From positions 186,001-250,000 of the forward strand of contig JALONN010000008.1 of NCBI GenBank assembly GCA_025454915.1: DNA of 64,000 nt, given 5' to 3'. Position numbers and translations under genes: made by a program. The DNA comes from Raineya sp. (GTDB taxonomy: Bacteria; Bacteroidota; Bacteroidia; Cytophagales; Thermonemataceae). The notes beneath the pieces are model-generated. The model was not told where the DNA came from. It searched no databases and saw only the letters and a list, made by a program, of their open reading frames with translations. This document shows positions 24,693 to 33,883 of the stretch, piece after piece. The first letter of the stretch is position 1. Each line of letters starts with the position of its first letter.

Positions 24693-25118
24693 TTATTCTT
24701 GTTTTGTAACGATTTTTTCTTCTTCTATTTTAAGAACAGACCCAGCCAAAAAACTAGCAACTCCATAGATGTACATTAGATTTTCTGCTAAACCTCTAAT
24801 AATAATAAGAATAAATTGAAAAGTTATAGTAACACCTACAAGTCCTATTACGATAAGAATAAATTTTGCATATATAGGAGCTATGTTAGTTCTCTTTAAT
24901 ACATAAAAAAGTAATAAACCAACTAAGAATGATGGTACTGATAAAAAAGTTGAAAAAAATATGGTAATTATATAAAATAAAGGATGAGTATGTCCATTAA
25001 ACACATGAAGAATGTCCCAATTAAAAAAGAAAGAGAGTAAATCATTAAGGATGAGTGGGATAGGAGCTATTAATAAAGTTAAACCCCAATGTTTAAAAGG
25101 ATAATTTTCATTCATCAT
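24693..25118 (-). CDS. Hypothetical membrane protein
   Basis: The 141-residue protein has four hydrophobic segments (about 11-32, 45-67, 70-85 and 82-120, the last two blended) and a charged tail (KIEEEKIVTKQE). Two ATGs start it (25118, 25115). It belongs to a leftward run with the next two genes (9 bp and 29-bp overlap). No known domain. Confidence 0.6.
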   Translation of the reverse strand: MMNENYPFKHWGLTLLIAPIPLILNDLLSFFFNWDILHVFNGHTHPLFYIITIFFSTFLSVPSFLVGLLLFYVLKRTNIAPIYAKFILIVIGLVGVTITFQFILIIIRGLAENLMYIYGVASFLAGSVLKIEEEKIVTKQE

Positions 25119-25127
25119 GATAAAATT

Positions 25128-25523
25128 TTATTTCATTTTGTGTTTTTTAGGTGTCTGCTTGATATTAATTTGCATAAAAGTTTCCTTACTTTTTTTGCCT
25201 GTATTGTGGTTTAAAACCTCAAAAGTTAGTTTTTTACCACTCACTTTGCCTTTATAGTCAATAAATCGGTCACCAAAGGGCGTAGAAATGCTAAATTCTA
25301 CAACAGAATTTTTTAACTGATACACACCACTATTTACAGAAGGACTACCAATATTAAACCATTCTAAAATTTTCTTGAAAGTAGCCTCATCAGGTTTATC
25401 TGCCTTGATAAGTGCATAAATAAATGTTCCGTTTTTATAAAAACGAAAGAAAGTTATAATTATTGTAGAAAATGCCTTGTAGCATAGTCCAAGATTAAAA
25501 AAGTAATTCTTTTTTAATCTCAA
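25128..25523 (-). CDS. Hypothetical protein, probably 5'-truncated or TTG-started
   Basis: The frame has no in-frame ATG before the conserved-looking part; the only upstream start is a TTG at 25521-25523 that overlaps the end of the phospholipase gene by 29 bp. The recognisable part is RFYKNGTFIYALIKADKPD followed by beta strands (GVYQLKNSVVEFSIS, GDRFIDYKGKVSGKKLTFE), like a Bacteroidota family of small secreted proteins that normally begin with a signal peptide. None is present, so this may be a decayed gene that lost its 5' end. Treat the start as uncertain. Confidence 0.45.
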   Translation of the reverse strand: MRLKKNYFFNLGLCYKAFSTIIITFFRFYKNGTFIYALIKADKPDEATFKKILEWFNIGSPSVNSGVYQLKNSVVEFSISTPFGDRFIDYKGKVSGKKLTFEVLNHNTGKKSKETFMQINIKQTPKKHKMK

Positions 25524-26481
25524 TAAACCGCATAGAAAAATCTCTTACAGTGGAAATATCATTGATAAGGATTATATTTTCATTATTGAAATTTGCTTTG
25601 TAAGTCCAATTATATGAGCCTGTAATCATTTTTTTTAAATCTATAATGCAAAATTTGTGGTGTAGTAATGGCATGTTTGTAGGCACAAAATATGCCTCAA
25701 AATTTTCTTGAATATGAGGTTTTAGACGGCTATTGTTATCATCATCATTCAAGATTAATTGAATGTTCAAGCCTTCTCTCTGTTTTATTTGTAAACTTTC
25801 TAATATAGTACCATTTGTAAACCATGCAACAGCAATCCAAATTAAAAATTCAGCTTTTTGAATTTCTTCTACAATAGTTTGCTCAATATCATCAAATTTT
25901 GAAATTATATTAGTTGGAATAGAATTTTCAATTTTCTTTAAATAGTCATCTAATTCATCAGATTTGCTTCTTATTTTTTTTGCTAGACTATAAATATCAT
26001 TAGGCTGCAAGTGACCAATTCTTGCTATAATATAATTCTTTTTACTTTTAAAAGCTTCATCTACAGTTCCTTTTTCTAAGCCAAGCCCTTCACAATGATT
26101 TGGTAATATGTTGGCAGATATAGAAAATAAAGCATCATATATATAACCATATATAGTATTTGATTGCTCTTTGGTAATGACTATTTTTTTTGTCAACTCA
26201 AAATTATACTTGTTTTCCTCAATGTAGTCAATAATGAAGCATAATTCAGACTTTAGATCATACGCTTCTGTAATTAAGTCAGGTTTTGTATTTATAATTT
26301 GAATTTTCTCATTAATAAAATTATCATTTAGAAGATGTATATGATTTATAAAAAGAGTGGTTATATCTCTAAAACCATACAGAGCCGCTGTACACTTATC
26401 TGGGTCATCGCTGGGAGAACATTTATGTAAAGGGAAATTCTTAATTTCCTCCGCAAGCTTCAGAATTCTAATTATGTCCAT
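25495..26481 (-). CDS. Phospholipase D-like protein with one HKD motif
   Basis: The 328-residue protein has a C-terminal PLD domain (about 190-328). The motif is H274-x-K276-x4-D281 followed by GSYNWT, with an INDD strand (QLILNDDDNN) before it. A single HKD motif occurs in Nuc-type nucleases that work as dimers, rather than in two-motif phospholipases. The N-terminal 190 residues are helical and unknown (with a Cys-rich start CSPSDDPDKCTAALYG). No signal peptide: cytoplasmic. Could be a DNA-degrading accessory or defence gene, inferred from its type and unknown neighbours. Leftward, possibly the first gene of its run. Confidence 0.75.
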   Translation of the reverse strand: MDIIRILKLAEEIKNFPLHKCSPSDDPDKCTAALYGFRDITTLFINHIHLLNDNFINEKIQIINTKPDLITEAYDLKSELCFIIDYIEENKYNFELTKKIVITKEQSNTIYGYIYDALFSISANILPNHCEGLGLEKGTVDEAFKSKKNYIIARIGHLQPNDIYSLAKKIRSKSDELDDYLKKIENSIPTNIISKFDDIEQTIVEEIQKAEFLIWIAVAWFTNGTILESLQIKQREGLNIQLILNDDDNNSRLKPHIQENFEAYFVPTNMPLLHHKFCIIDLKKMITGSYNWTYKANFNNENIILINDISTVRDFSMRFIEIKKELLF

Positions 26482-26521
26482 AGAATAGTGTTAAATATTG
26501 TAAATACAAATCTAACAAAAA

Positions 26522-26549
26522 AACACCCTCATTTGCAAATGAGGGTGTT
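26522..26549 (-). terminator. Rho-independent terminator of coiled-coil gene B
   Basis: A perfect 28-base inverted repeat (14-bp stem, tight loop) lies 40 bp past the stop of the leftward gene at 26590. The A-run before it gives T's on the minus strand. Confidence 0.85.
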
Positions 26550-26589
26550 ACATTTATGTTTCGATAGTTGTAGTGGTTATAGAGGAAAA

Positions 26590-27687
26590 CTATTTCTTCA
26601 TGGCGTTTTTGGTCTGGTCGGAAGTGATTTCACGAAGAGCTTCAAACGATTTTGCACTTGAAGCACCATCTATCGCTTTTACTGCCAGCTCCTTAGCCTC
26701 ACGCAATACCTCAGAAAGTTGTTTGTTGAGAGAATTGATTTTTTGTTCTTGTTGCTCAATATTTCTTTGTAACGCCTGTACTTTTACTTCATTGAGACGT
26801 TTTTTACCTTCAATTTCTTTCGCCAAAATGTTCTCTTTGATGGCTGCATCTCTACGAATTGCTCCTTTCACACTTTCTACAGAACGCTGAATTTCTTTTG
26901 TTTTCTTCTCATCCAGTTCGCTTGCCTTCGCTTTTGTTTCTGTGTAATCTGTCTCTTTATCAGCAATTTCTTTCTCTTTGGCAGCCCATTCTTTGTCTTT
27001 TAGCTCTTTTAGTGTAGCCAAAGCTTCCTGTAACTGCTTTTTCTCTTGTTCGTAGGTGTCTTTGAGTAAAGCTCTTTCCTGAGTAAGGTTATAGTTGTAC
27101 TCATCTTTTTCACGTTTACGACGCTTAGAAAGCTCTTCATTACGTTCATTAAGCTGAGTCTGGTATTCAGATTGTTCTTTTTCCCAAGAAGCCTCAATTT
27201 CATCCAGTTTTGCATTCAATGCATCTTCTTTCTGGCTGTACTCTTTGGCAAACAACTCCGATTTTTCTAGGTATTCCTCCAAAATATTAGCCAATGAATC
27301 TTCTTTAATTTCACCGATTTCGTGTAATTCGTTGATGTAGGCTTCTATTTCAGAGATTTCATCTTGCAGAGAACCCAATTCAGACGATTTCTGAGTAAGT
27401 TTCGTAGAAAGTTCACTCACTGCATTTCCAAAACCTGAACGGATACGCTGGAAAGCATCTATCACATCTTCTATTTTGTATTGAATCACCGTCAGAGATT
27501 TATCTTTGGGAATGCTACTTGTATCAACAGTGGTAGTAGAAGGAGCTTTGCCTAATTTGGCTTCTAAATTTGCTTTTTCTTTATTGAGTGTATCAACCTG
27601 CTTGGTAAGTTGCTGATTTTCTTTTAAAAGTATCTGATATGCGTCGAAAACTTCTTGTTTTGTGCTTTTTGCATTAATAGATGCCAT
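26590..27687 (-). CDS. Long coiled-coil protein (paralogue B)
   Basis: The 365-residue protein is almost entirely coiled coil from about residue 90 to 345 (runs such as EKEQSEYQTQLNERNEEL, and many Glu/Lys/Gln repeats). The first 80 residues hold a short helix and a small Thr/Ser linker. There is no signal peptide or membrane helix. It aligns by eye with the upstream gene (start region, the TIDN/KIEDVIDA segment and the end, KELAVKAID against QELSTKALD). Such proteins act as filaments or scaffolds. Same strand, about 136 bp after the paralogue. Confidence 0.75.
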   Translation of the reverse strand: MASINAKSTKQEVFDAYQILLKENQQLTKQVDTLNKEKANLEAKLGKAPSTTTVDTSSIPKDKSLTVIQYKIEDVIDAFQRIRSGFGNAVSELSTKLTQKSSELGSLQDEISEIEAYINELHEIGEIKEDSLANILEEYLEKSELFAKEYSQKEDALNAKLDEIEASWEKEQSEYQTQLNERNEELSKRRKREKDEYNYNLTQERALLKDTYEQEKKQLQEALATLKELKDKEWAAKEKEIADKETDYTETKAKASELDEKKTKEIQRSVESVKGAIRRDAAIKENILAKEIEGKKRLNEVKVQALQRNIEQQEQKINSLNKQLSEVLREAKELAVKAIDGASSAKSFEALREITSDQTKNAMKK

Positions 27688-27823
27688 AATAGTAGAATGT
27701 TTTTATGATAAAAAATTTGAACCAAAATATAGATGAGTATGATGATTGAGTGTGGAGTAGAGGAATAATTTACAAGTTTTTGATTAGTAGGTTTTCATAG
27801 TCGATTCTCTACTCCACACACAA

Positions 27824-28789
27824 TTAAATTTGTTTTACATCCAAAGCCTTTGTAGAAAGCTCCTGTATCTGCCCAATTGCCTGATTGTATTTTTCTGTAA
27901 GCTTGGCAATTTCTTCTTCATTTTTCTGAATGGTAGCTTCCAATGTTTGGATTTGGTGCTGGCTGATTTGTTCATTGGCTTCTTCTTCTTTGGCTATCAG
28001 CTCTTGTTTAGCTTTGATTTCTTTAGAAACTTCCGAAGCAGCTTTGTCTGTTTCTTGTTTGGTTTCTTCTTTGAGTTTTTGGTCAAATTCTGCAATTTTC
28101 TGTTTGTTTTCTTCGTACTCTTTTTGTTGTAATTGCAGTTTTTCTTCTCTTTCTTTCCACTGTTTTTCTTTGGTTGCATCCGTTTCGGCTAACGAACGCT
28201 CCAAAAGTTTTTTATCTTCTTCGTATTTATCTTTCTCTATTTTTTGCAGACGTTCCCATTCGTACTGATGTTTCTCTTTCTCTTTTGTTCTTTCTTTTTC
28301 AATATTACTATCTTCTTCTTTTACCTGAATATCAAAGGTTTCTTGTTCTTTTTTCCAGTCTGCTTTGAGTTGTAGTTTTTCTTCGTCTATTTCTTTAAAA
28401 GTTTTTTCAAATTGTTCTTCTAAGGCTTTTAAGCGTGTTTGATGTTCTTCTTTGAGCAAATACAAAGCATCTGCTGCTAGTTTTACTTCTCTTAAACGTT
28501 CTAAGCGTTCAGTTTCTACTTTGATAGCATCTTTGAGTTCGTTGTATTTATCTGACTCATCTGAAAGGGTAGATGACCAGTCTTCCAAATTCCCTGAAAA
28601 ATCTAATTGGAGTTCACTTAAGTTCTTGATAATGTTGTCAATCGTATAAGTAGCTGCTTTTTTTACAGTTTCCTGTTTCTTTACCAAAGCCACTAATTCT
28701 TCTTTGGTGGCTACTTGTTGTTTGTCGCTCTGATACTTACTCAATAAGCTCTTAAATTCTGCCTGAATAGTTTTTTTACTCTGTTCCAT
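27824..28789 (-). CDS. Long coiled-coil protein (paralogue A)
   Basis: I start this gene at the ATG at 28787-28789 (MEQSKKTIQAEFKS); the longer frame begins with TTG. The 321-residue protein is charged and helical throughout (about 85-310: EEHQTRLKALEEQFEKTF, and EKHQYEWERLQKIEKDKY), ending KYNQAIGQIQELSTKAL. No signal peptide, membrane helix or known domain. The paralogue lies directly downstream. It may form a hetero-oligomer with it; a cytoskeletal or scaffold role is inference. Confidence 0.75.
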   Translation of the reverse strand: MEQSKKTIQAEFKSLLSKYQSDKQQVATKEELVALVKKQETVKKAATYTIDNIIKNLSELQLDFSGNLEDWSSTLSDESDKYNELKDAIKVETERLERLREVKLAADALYLLKEEHQTRLKALEEQFEKTFKEIDEEKLQLKADWKKEQETFDIQVKEEDSNIEKERTKEKEKHQYEWERLQKIEKDKYEEDKKLLERSLAETDATKEKQWKEREEKLQLQQKEYEENKQKIAEFDQKLKEETKQETDKAASEVSKEIKAKQELIAKEEEANEQISQHQIQTLEATIQKNEEEIAKLTEKYNQAIGQIQELSTKALDVKQI

Positions 28790-28935
28790 ATAGATTCTAG
28801 GGTTTTCGTTTGATTGATGATTCAAAATAAAAAACTTACTACGTAAAATTGTTGAGTAGTAAAAAAATGATGCAAAAATATTTTCAAAACCTTTAAATAG
28901 TAGTTTTGAAAGTATTTTTTTTACTCCGTAAAATA

Positions 28936-29583
28936 TTAAGAAAAAATAGGAACTACTTTAGAATGCTGTTCTCTGGCTAGTTTGCGTATTTTTCTGATAG
29001 CCACTCGTAAATAATGACCGTTTTTAAGCTGTTTTTCGAGTTTTTTGCAAATTTTAAGGCATTCTTCCCAGTTCCCAAGATGCCTTTGTATTTCGGCTTT
29101 GAGTAGCAAGTTTTCTTCAGGTTGAGAAGGTAAAATTTTATATAAACGACGGATATTTTGCTGGTTAAAAGCGATAAAAGTATCATCATCAGGTGTATAG
29201 CTAATATTTTCCCTAAAGAAATGATTATAGTTTTGCCAAGTCTGTAGTCTTATGTAACATTCTTGTTCTTCATTTTCAAAGAGTGGAAGTTCTACAAGAT
29301 GTTTCCATACACTAAAATCAAAGAATTCATCTGCTTCTGGAGCTTCTTGCCACTCCAAAGGCGAGTCGTTTCCTAAAATGCCCAACGTATCCTCAGGCTG
29401 TACCCAAAAAATATGTTTACAACGAGGGCAGGCATTTATTTTGAGATTTCCATAAGGAATACCACGACTTGTTATCCATAAATCAGACCATTCATAACTC
29501 GGAAAGCCTCCGATAACTACATGTTTTTGGTGTATTTGGTGGCAGTTGGGGCAAGCTACAATATGAAATGTACTGAGAGCCAT
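28936..29583 (-). CDS. Zinc-ribbon hypothetical protein
   Basis: The 215-residue protein starts with two Cys pairs (C11-C14 and C52-C55) spaced like a zinc ribbon (CPNC and CPRC). The rest is helical, with TPR-like helices in the C-terminal third (LLLKAEIQRHLGNWEECLKICKKLEKQ). It has no membrane segment. It shares the strand with the M23 gene and begins one base after that gene's stop, so the two are likely co-transcribed. The role of the zinc ribbon is unknown. Confidence 0.65.
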   Translation of the reverse strand: MALSTFHIVACPNCHQIHQKHVVIGGFPSYEWSDLWITSRGIPYGNLKINACPRCKHIFWVQPEDTLGILGNDSPLEWQEAPEADEFFDFSVWKHLVELPLFENEEQECYIRLQTWQNYNHFFRENISYTPDDDTFIAFNQQNIRRLYKILPSQPEENLLLKAEIQRHLGNWEECLKICKKLEKQLKNGHYLRVAIRKIRKLAREQHSKVVPIFS

Positions 29584-31443
29584 TTATAAAGTCATTTTAT
29601 AGGACTGGACATTTCCTACTTTATCAAAAACTTTGAGTTCAAACTCTCCAGAGAGTGTTTCGGTAGTCAGTGGGTCTGTCCAAATCATGGCATTTTTATG
29701 CTCATATTCCATCAGAATAAACTTTCCATTGAGATAGGCTTTAAAATCTGCAATACCCGAACCATAATCACCAATTTGAAAAACTAATTTCTGAGGCGTC
29801 TTGCGAATTAGTCTGATGGTAGGAGGGGTATCATCTCTTGTTATTTTTAAATCGTTTAAATACCCTGTTTTCACTGAAAAAGTGCTGTCATTGAGTTCTG
29901 AAAAGGTATATTTACTTCTTTCAGACTGAATAAAAGCTTTTTTTAGGTCAATAATTGCATTTTTCTTATGATTATACTTGATTTCAGCATCCCAAATAAG
30001 AGGCTCGTAAACTTTTCCAATATAAAAATGGGATGATTTTGCTGAAAAATCAAGATAAGAAGTATCAGATAATGCTCCATTCGGGAAATACACTTCCATA
30101 AAAGGGTCTTTGTAAGTATAATTTGCTCCAGAAGGAATCATTTGTTTGCGAAAGGGCATTTCGATATTAGCAGACTTAATTTTTAGAGGTATACCTTTTC
30201 TTAAATCATACAAATAAACAGCTTCATTTCCCTGAATATAGGCAATAGGAAGACTTTCTTTTTTGTTATCACCCAAAATAAGTTCAATGTTGCCTTCACT
30301 ACCTTTTAGGTAACGAGCCTTGATAATGAGAGTGTTTTCGTCTGTATCTTGGCTTAAAATGGCAGAAGTAATCAGCTTAGAGTTGTTAATACTATTAGGT
30401 TTACTACCTTCGAGTGTAAGAAAAAGAGTTTTGAAATTACCATTAACATCCTCTAAATCAAGCTCTAATTTGTAAGTTTTGCCTTCTTCTACCCAGATTT
30501 TACCATTTCCTTTATAAATCCCTAATCTGTTACCATCTACCTGATAAAAACGTTGGAAATTTGAGCCTGTTTGTTTGAGTAATTTATAATTGATATGCAA
30601 ATTCATTCCATAGAGTTCGTACATCGGAAAATGATCAATATGAAACGAAAAAACTTCTTTTCCATCTACTCGCAAACGAGCTTTGGTAGTTGCATAGGTG
30701 CTTGAAGCCCCTTGAGCCATATCCCAAGTAATGCCTTCCAACCCAACGAGTCCATAAGCCTTGATGGGTTTTATGATACTCCAGCCTTCTTTGGTGGCAA
30801 TGGGAGTAGCTCTGTGAATTTGGTATCTGTTTTCAATTCTGCTTTCAGGTGAAAGAGGTGAAATGGCTATCTGAAATAATTTAGGAGGTAAATTATCTTT
30901 CTGAATATCATAAAAAAATTGAGGATTCAGTACAAAATCTGAAATAGTACGAATTTCAAAATGCAAATGTGGTCCAAAAGAGCCACCCGTATTGCCCAGA
31001 TAACCAATAATTTCTTTGGTGGTTACAGGCAACTCTTCTGCACTCGGAAAAATCTCTACCTCAAAACTTTCTTGTTCATATTGCTTCTCTCTGATATAAC
31101 GCCTGATACGAGGGCTAAAATCGGAAAGGTGAGCATATACACTCACATGCTCAGTTTCAGGATGTGTGACATAAATAACATTCCCATAACCAAATGTTGA
31201 AGCCTTAATTCTACTGATATAACCTTTATAAATGCTATGAATGGGCTCACCTTCTTTTTCTGCAATGTCCAAACCACAATGAAAGTGATTTGGTCTGATT
31301 TCACCCATATTACCAGTCAGTACAATTTTCCCACTATCAGGCTTTACAGGAAACACATATTTCCCTTTAAAATAATGAGGGTTTTGAGCAAAAGATGTAT
31401 AATGAAACAAAAAGATAATCAAAAGGGAAACAAGTTTTTGCAT
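29584..31443 (-). CDS. Secreted M23-family metallopeptidase
   Basis: The 619-residue protein has a signal peptide (MQKLVSLLIIFLFHYTSFAQ) and an N-terminal M23/LytM domain (about 40-170) with zinc motif H55-CGL-D59 and H159-L-H161 (GPHLHFE), plus a supporting His at 105. These peptidases cut peptide cross-bridges of peptidoglycan. The remaining 450 residues are beta-rich (Ig-like repeats), unusual for a small LytM protein, and may anchor or direct the enzyme. The two zinc ligand sets are complete. Located in the periplasm or outside. Confidence 0.88.
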   Translation of the reverse strand: MQKLVSLLIIFLFHYTSFAQNPHYFKGKYVFPVKPDSGKIVLTGNMGEIRPNHFHCGLDIAEKEGEPIHSIYKGYISRIKASTFGYGNVIYVTHPETEHVSVYAHLSDFSPRIRRYIREKQYEQESFEVEIFPSAEELPVTTKEIIGYLGNTGGSFGPHLHFEIRTISDFVLNPQFFYDIQKDNLPPKLFQIAISPLSPESRIENRYQIHRATPIATKEGWSIIKPIKAYGLVGLEGITWDMAQGASSTYATTKARLRVDGKEVFSFHIDHFPMYELYGMNLHINYKLLKQTGSNFQRFYQVDGNRLGIYKGNGKIWVEEGKTYKLELDLEDVNGNFKTLFLTLEGSKPNSINNSKLITSAILSQDTDENTLIIKARYLKGSEGNIELILGDNKKESLPIAYIQGNEAVYLYDLRKGIPLKIKSANIEMPFRKQMIPSGANYTYKDPFMEVYFPNGALSDTSYLDFSAKSSHFYIGKVYEPLIWDAEIKYNHKKNAIIDLKKAFIQSERSKYTFSELNDSTFSVKTGYLNDLKITRDDTPPTIRLIRKTPQKLVFQIGDYGSGIADFKAYLNGKFILMEYEHKNAMIWTDPLTTETLSGEFELKVFDKVGNVQSYKMTL

Positions 31444-31515
31444 AGATTTTTTATATAAAACTATTGTGTCAGTTTTACAAAGTTATGAAAACTCTTGTTA
31501 AAAAGATAGCTATGA

Positions 31516-32502
31516 TTACGATTTTGATGGTAAGTTACTCAGCCAGTTTTTAATTTTTTCATAAACTTCCATTTTTGTTTGCACTTTAAAATGATTGGTT
31601 TTAGCAAATTCATAACAATTTTCAGGTGGGAAAAAGAAATAAGGATGGTCTTCTGCCTTTGCACTTTCTGTATTGACCAGAATATCACCAAATAAATGAG
31701 TAAGCCAATGTTTTTCATCTTTGGTAAGCCTTCCCGCAATGATGTAATAAGAGGCACCTTTTATTTTTTTGACACCTTTTTGTGTATTATGAAGTAAATT
31801 ATCTGTAATCTGATTATTCCAATCTTCTTCTCTCAAATAACCAAATCGTAAATCCTTGATGCCAGCACTTCTCAGATTGATGGCATCACCGACGAGTCTT
31901 GTTTGCCAGTTGGGGACTTTTTCAAGGATATTGGTAGTAATGTTTGCAAATTTTTCTAAAAACGAACCTGCATGTGGTGTTGCCAGTAAAAAAATATTTT
32001 TGAGCTTTTCAGTCCATTTGCAATCATATTCTTGTGCATAATGGCAGGCACTATGTGTAACCAATCCGCCCATACTATGAGAAATAATACAGATTTCCTG
32101 AATAGGAACAGGATAATTTTTGTAAAGGGTTTCTAGTAAATCAGCTAATTTTTTTCCGTTATCCGAAATATGTGAACCTGTATTATAACGCAAATAAAAA
32201 GGAGTAAACTGAAAATCTTTTTCTAGAAATGTTCCATAATTGGTTTTATCAGGAAAATCCCAAGCTGTTTCGTTGTGAGTGAGTCCGTGAATTAAAATAC
32301 AAACTTTTTCACTCAAAACGGAATTTCGTTCAAGACAATATTGTTTTAAAGCAGAAGCTTCTAAGGAAAGTTTTTTTTCTTGATGATAAAAGCCCATAGA
32401 AACTTCTAAAAAGCTGTTTTCAAGTTTATCACCTACAGCACCATTTAAAATGCTCAAGCCTTGGGAGGCTATTTTTTGAATTTTTTTTACGAAATTAGTC
32501 AT
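31516..32502 (-). CDS. Lipase-like alpha/beta hydrolase
   Basis: The 328-residue protein has the alpha/beta hydrolase fold: HG oxyanion segment ILIHGLTHNETAWD (about 70-83), nucleophile S143 in SHSMGG, and a C-terminal His in TNHFKVQ. No signal peptide is obvious. It resembles PGAP1-like or triacylglycerol-lipase-like proteins (substrate unknown). Leftward gene, diverging from the TlpA gene across a short promoter region. Confidence 0.8.
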   Translation of the reverse strand: MTNFVKKIQKIASQGLSILNGAVGDKLENSFLEVSMGFYHQEKKLSLEASALKQYCLERNSVLSEKVCILIHGLTHNETAWDFPDKTNYGTFLEKDFQFTPFYLRYNTGSHISDNGKKLADLLETLYKNYPVPIQEICIISHSMGGLVTHSACHYAQEYDCKWTEKLKNIFLLATPHAGSFLEKFANITTNILEKVPNWQTRLVGDAINLRSAGIKDLRFGYLREEDWNNQITDNLLHNTQKGVKKIKGASYYIIAGRLTKDEKHWLTHLFGDILVNTESAKAEDHPYFFFPPENCYEFAKTNHFKVQTKMEVYEKIKNWLSNLPSKS

Positions 32503-32593
32503 ATTAGCTGAGTTAAAAGTGTTTTTGAAGATATAATAAAAGGGGAGAATAAGAAGTTAAAACACTTTTACGTTAGATAGAGAAAGGTGAATG

Positions 32594-32624
32594 TGTGTTA
32601 GCTTTATATTTTTTATTACATTTG
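32594..32624 (+). promoter_or_regulatory. Putative promoter of the TlpA-like gene
   Basis: TACATTTG (32617-32624) fits TAnnTTTG; TGTG lies 19 bp upstream (three of four bases of TTTG). The ATG at 32660 is 36 bp downstream, which supports that start over the earlier ATG at 32591. Confidence 0.5.
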
Positions 32625-32659
32625 AATTTACAAATAAATATTCAGAAATCAGGTATTTT

Positions 32660-33880
32660 ATGTTTAAAAATAAGTTTTTTTTAGCAATATTGTTCTTACT
32701 AGCCTTTCAGGGAGCTTTTGCCCAATTACAGACAGGTTTTTGGCGTTTTGTACTCAAAAATGACGGAGGGGGGATTCCGTTCAATATGGAGATTGTAGAA
32801 AAAAATAAAGAGTACAAAGCCTATTTGCTCAATGCAGAAGAACGTTTAGAACTTGAAACGATTGTATTTTCAGAGAAGAAAGATTCTATCTATATTCCTT
32901 TACACATTTTCGATGCTTCATTGGCTTTTAAATTAGATGGTAAGAAGATGAAGGGACTTTTTAGAAAACATTATAATAAAATAGACCAAGAAGTAGAAGG
33001 AACTTGGGGTGAAAAATACCGTTTCCTCAAAGAAACATCCAGACTTAACAACAATTTTACAGGAAAATGGCAAACTACTTTTACCAATGGAGAAGGACGT
33101 AGTTATCCTTCTGTAGGAGTATTTAAACAAGATGTAAACACAGGAAAAGTTACAGGGTCTTTTTTAACCACAACAGGTGACTACAGATATTTAGAAGGCA
33201 ATGTGTACATCAATCAGATATATCTTTCTACATTTGATGGAGGTTTTGCATATCGTTTTTATGGAACGCTTGAAAGAGATACTCTTTGGGGAGAGTTTTG
33301 GTCAGGAAAAAATAAAGCAGGAACCTTCAAAGCTGTTTATAACGAAAAAGCTACCTTACCAGATGCCTCTAAATTAACTTATCTGAAAGAGGGTTACAAA
33401 GAAGTGGATTTCAAATTCCCCAATTTAGAAGGTCAAACTGTTTCTCTGAAAGATGAACGCTACAAAGGGAAAGTGGTTATCTTACAAATATTTGGATCTT
33501 GGTGTCCCAATTGTATGGATGAAACCAAATTCCTTGCAGAATGGTATAAAAAAAATAAGAAAAAACCTGTTGCTATCATTGGTTTAGCCTACGAACGCAA
33601 ACCCGAATTTGAATATGCCAAGCTCATGGTTTCAAAGGTGGCAAAGCGTTTCAATGTAGAATATGATTTTGTAATAGCTGGTACAAACGATAAAGAAGCA
33701 GCATCTAAAACGCTACCCATGCTCAATGGTATCTCATCTTATCCTACCACTATTTTTATTGATAAAAAAGGACAAGTAAGAAAAATTCATACAGGTTTTG
33801 CAGGACCGGGAACAGGAGAGTACTATCAACAATGGAGAGAAGAATTTAATACACTCATGAATACCTTACTCAAAGAGTAA
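32660..33880 (+). CDS. TlpA-like thioredoxin-fold protein
   Basis: I start at 32660 because a promoter-like element lies just upstream and because this start gives a proper signal peptide (MFKNKFFLAILFLLAFQGAFAQ). The 406-residue protein has a C-terminal TlpA/ResA-like thioredoxin domain with the pair W-CPNC (about 282-285) after VVILQIFGS. The N-terminal 240 residues are beta-rich and unknown, perhaps DUF4369-like. Such proteins reduce disulfides in the periplasm or help cytochrome c maturation. Only 3 bp separate it from nnr, so they are likely co-transcribed, although functions differ. Confidence 0.85.
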   Translation: MFKNKFFLAILFLLAFQGAFAQLQTGFWRFVLKNDGGGIPFNMEIVEKNKEYKAYLLNAEERLELETIVFSEKKDSIYIPLHIFDASLAFKLDGKKMKGLFRKHYNKIDQEVEGTWGEKYRFLKETSRLNNNFTGKWQTTFTNGEGRSYPSVGVFKQDVNTGKVTGSFLTTTGDYRYLEGNVYINQIYLSTFDGGFAYRFYGTLERDTLWGEFWSGKNKAGTFKAVYNEKATLPDASKLTYLKEGYKEVDFKFPNLEGQTVSLKDERYKGKVVILQIFGSWCPNCMDETKFLAEWYKKNKKKPVAIIGLAYERKPEFEYAKLMVSKVAKRFNVEYDFVIAGTNDKEAASKTLPMLNGISSYPTTIFIDKKGQVRKIHTGFAGPGTGEYYQQWREEFNTLMNTLLKE

Positions 33881-33883
33881 TCC

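Noticed and set aside
27830..28268. Two rightward Ser/Phe-rich frames in the coiled-coil gene
   Set aside because: They mirror the Glu/Lys-rich codons of the leftward coiled-coil protein; no other support.
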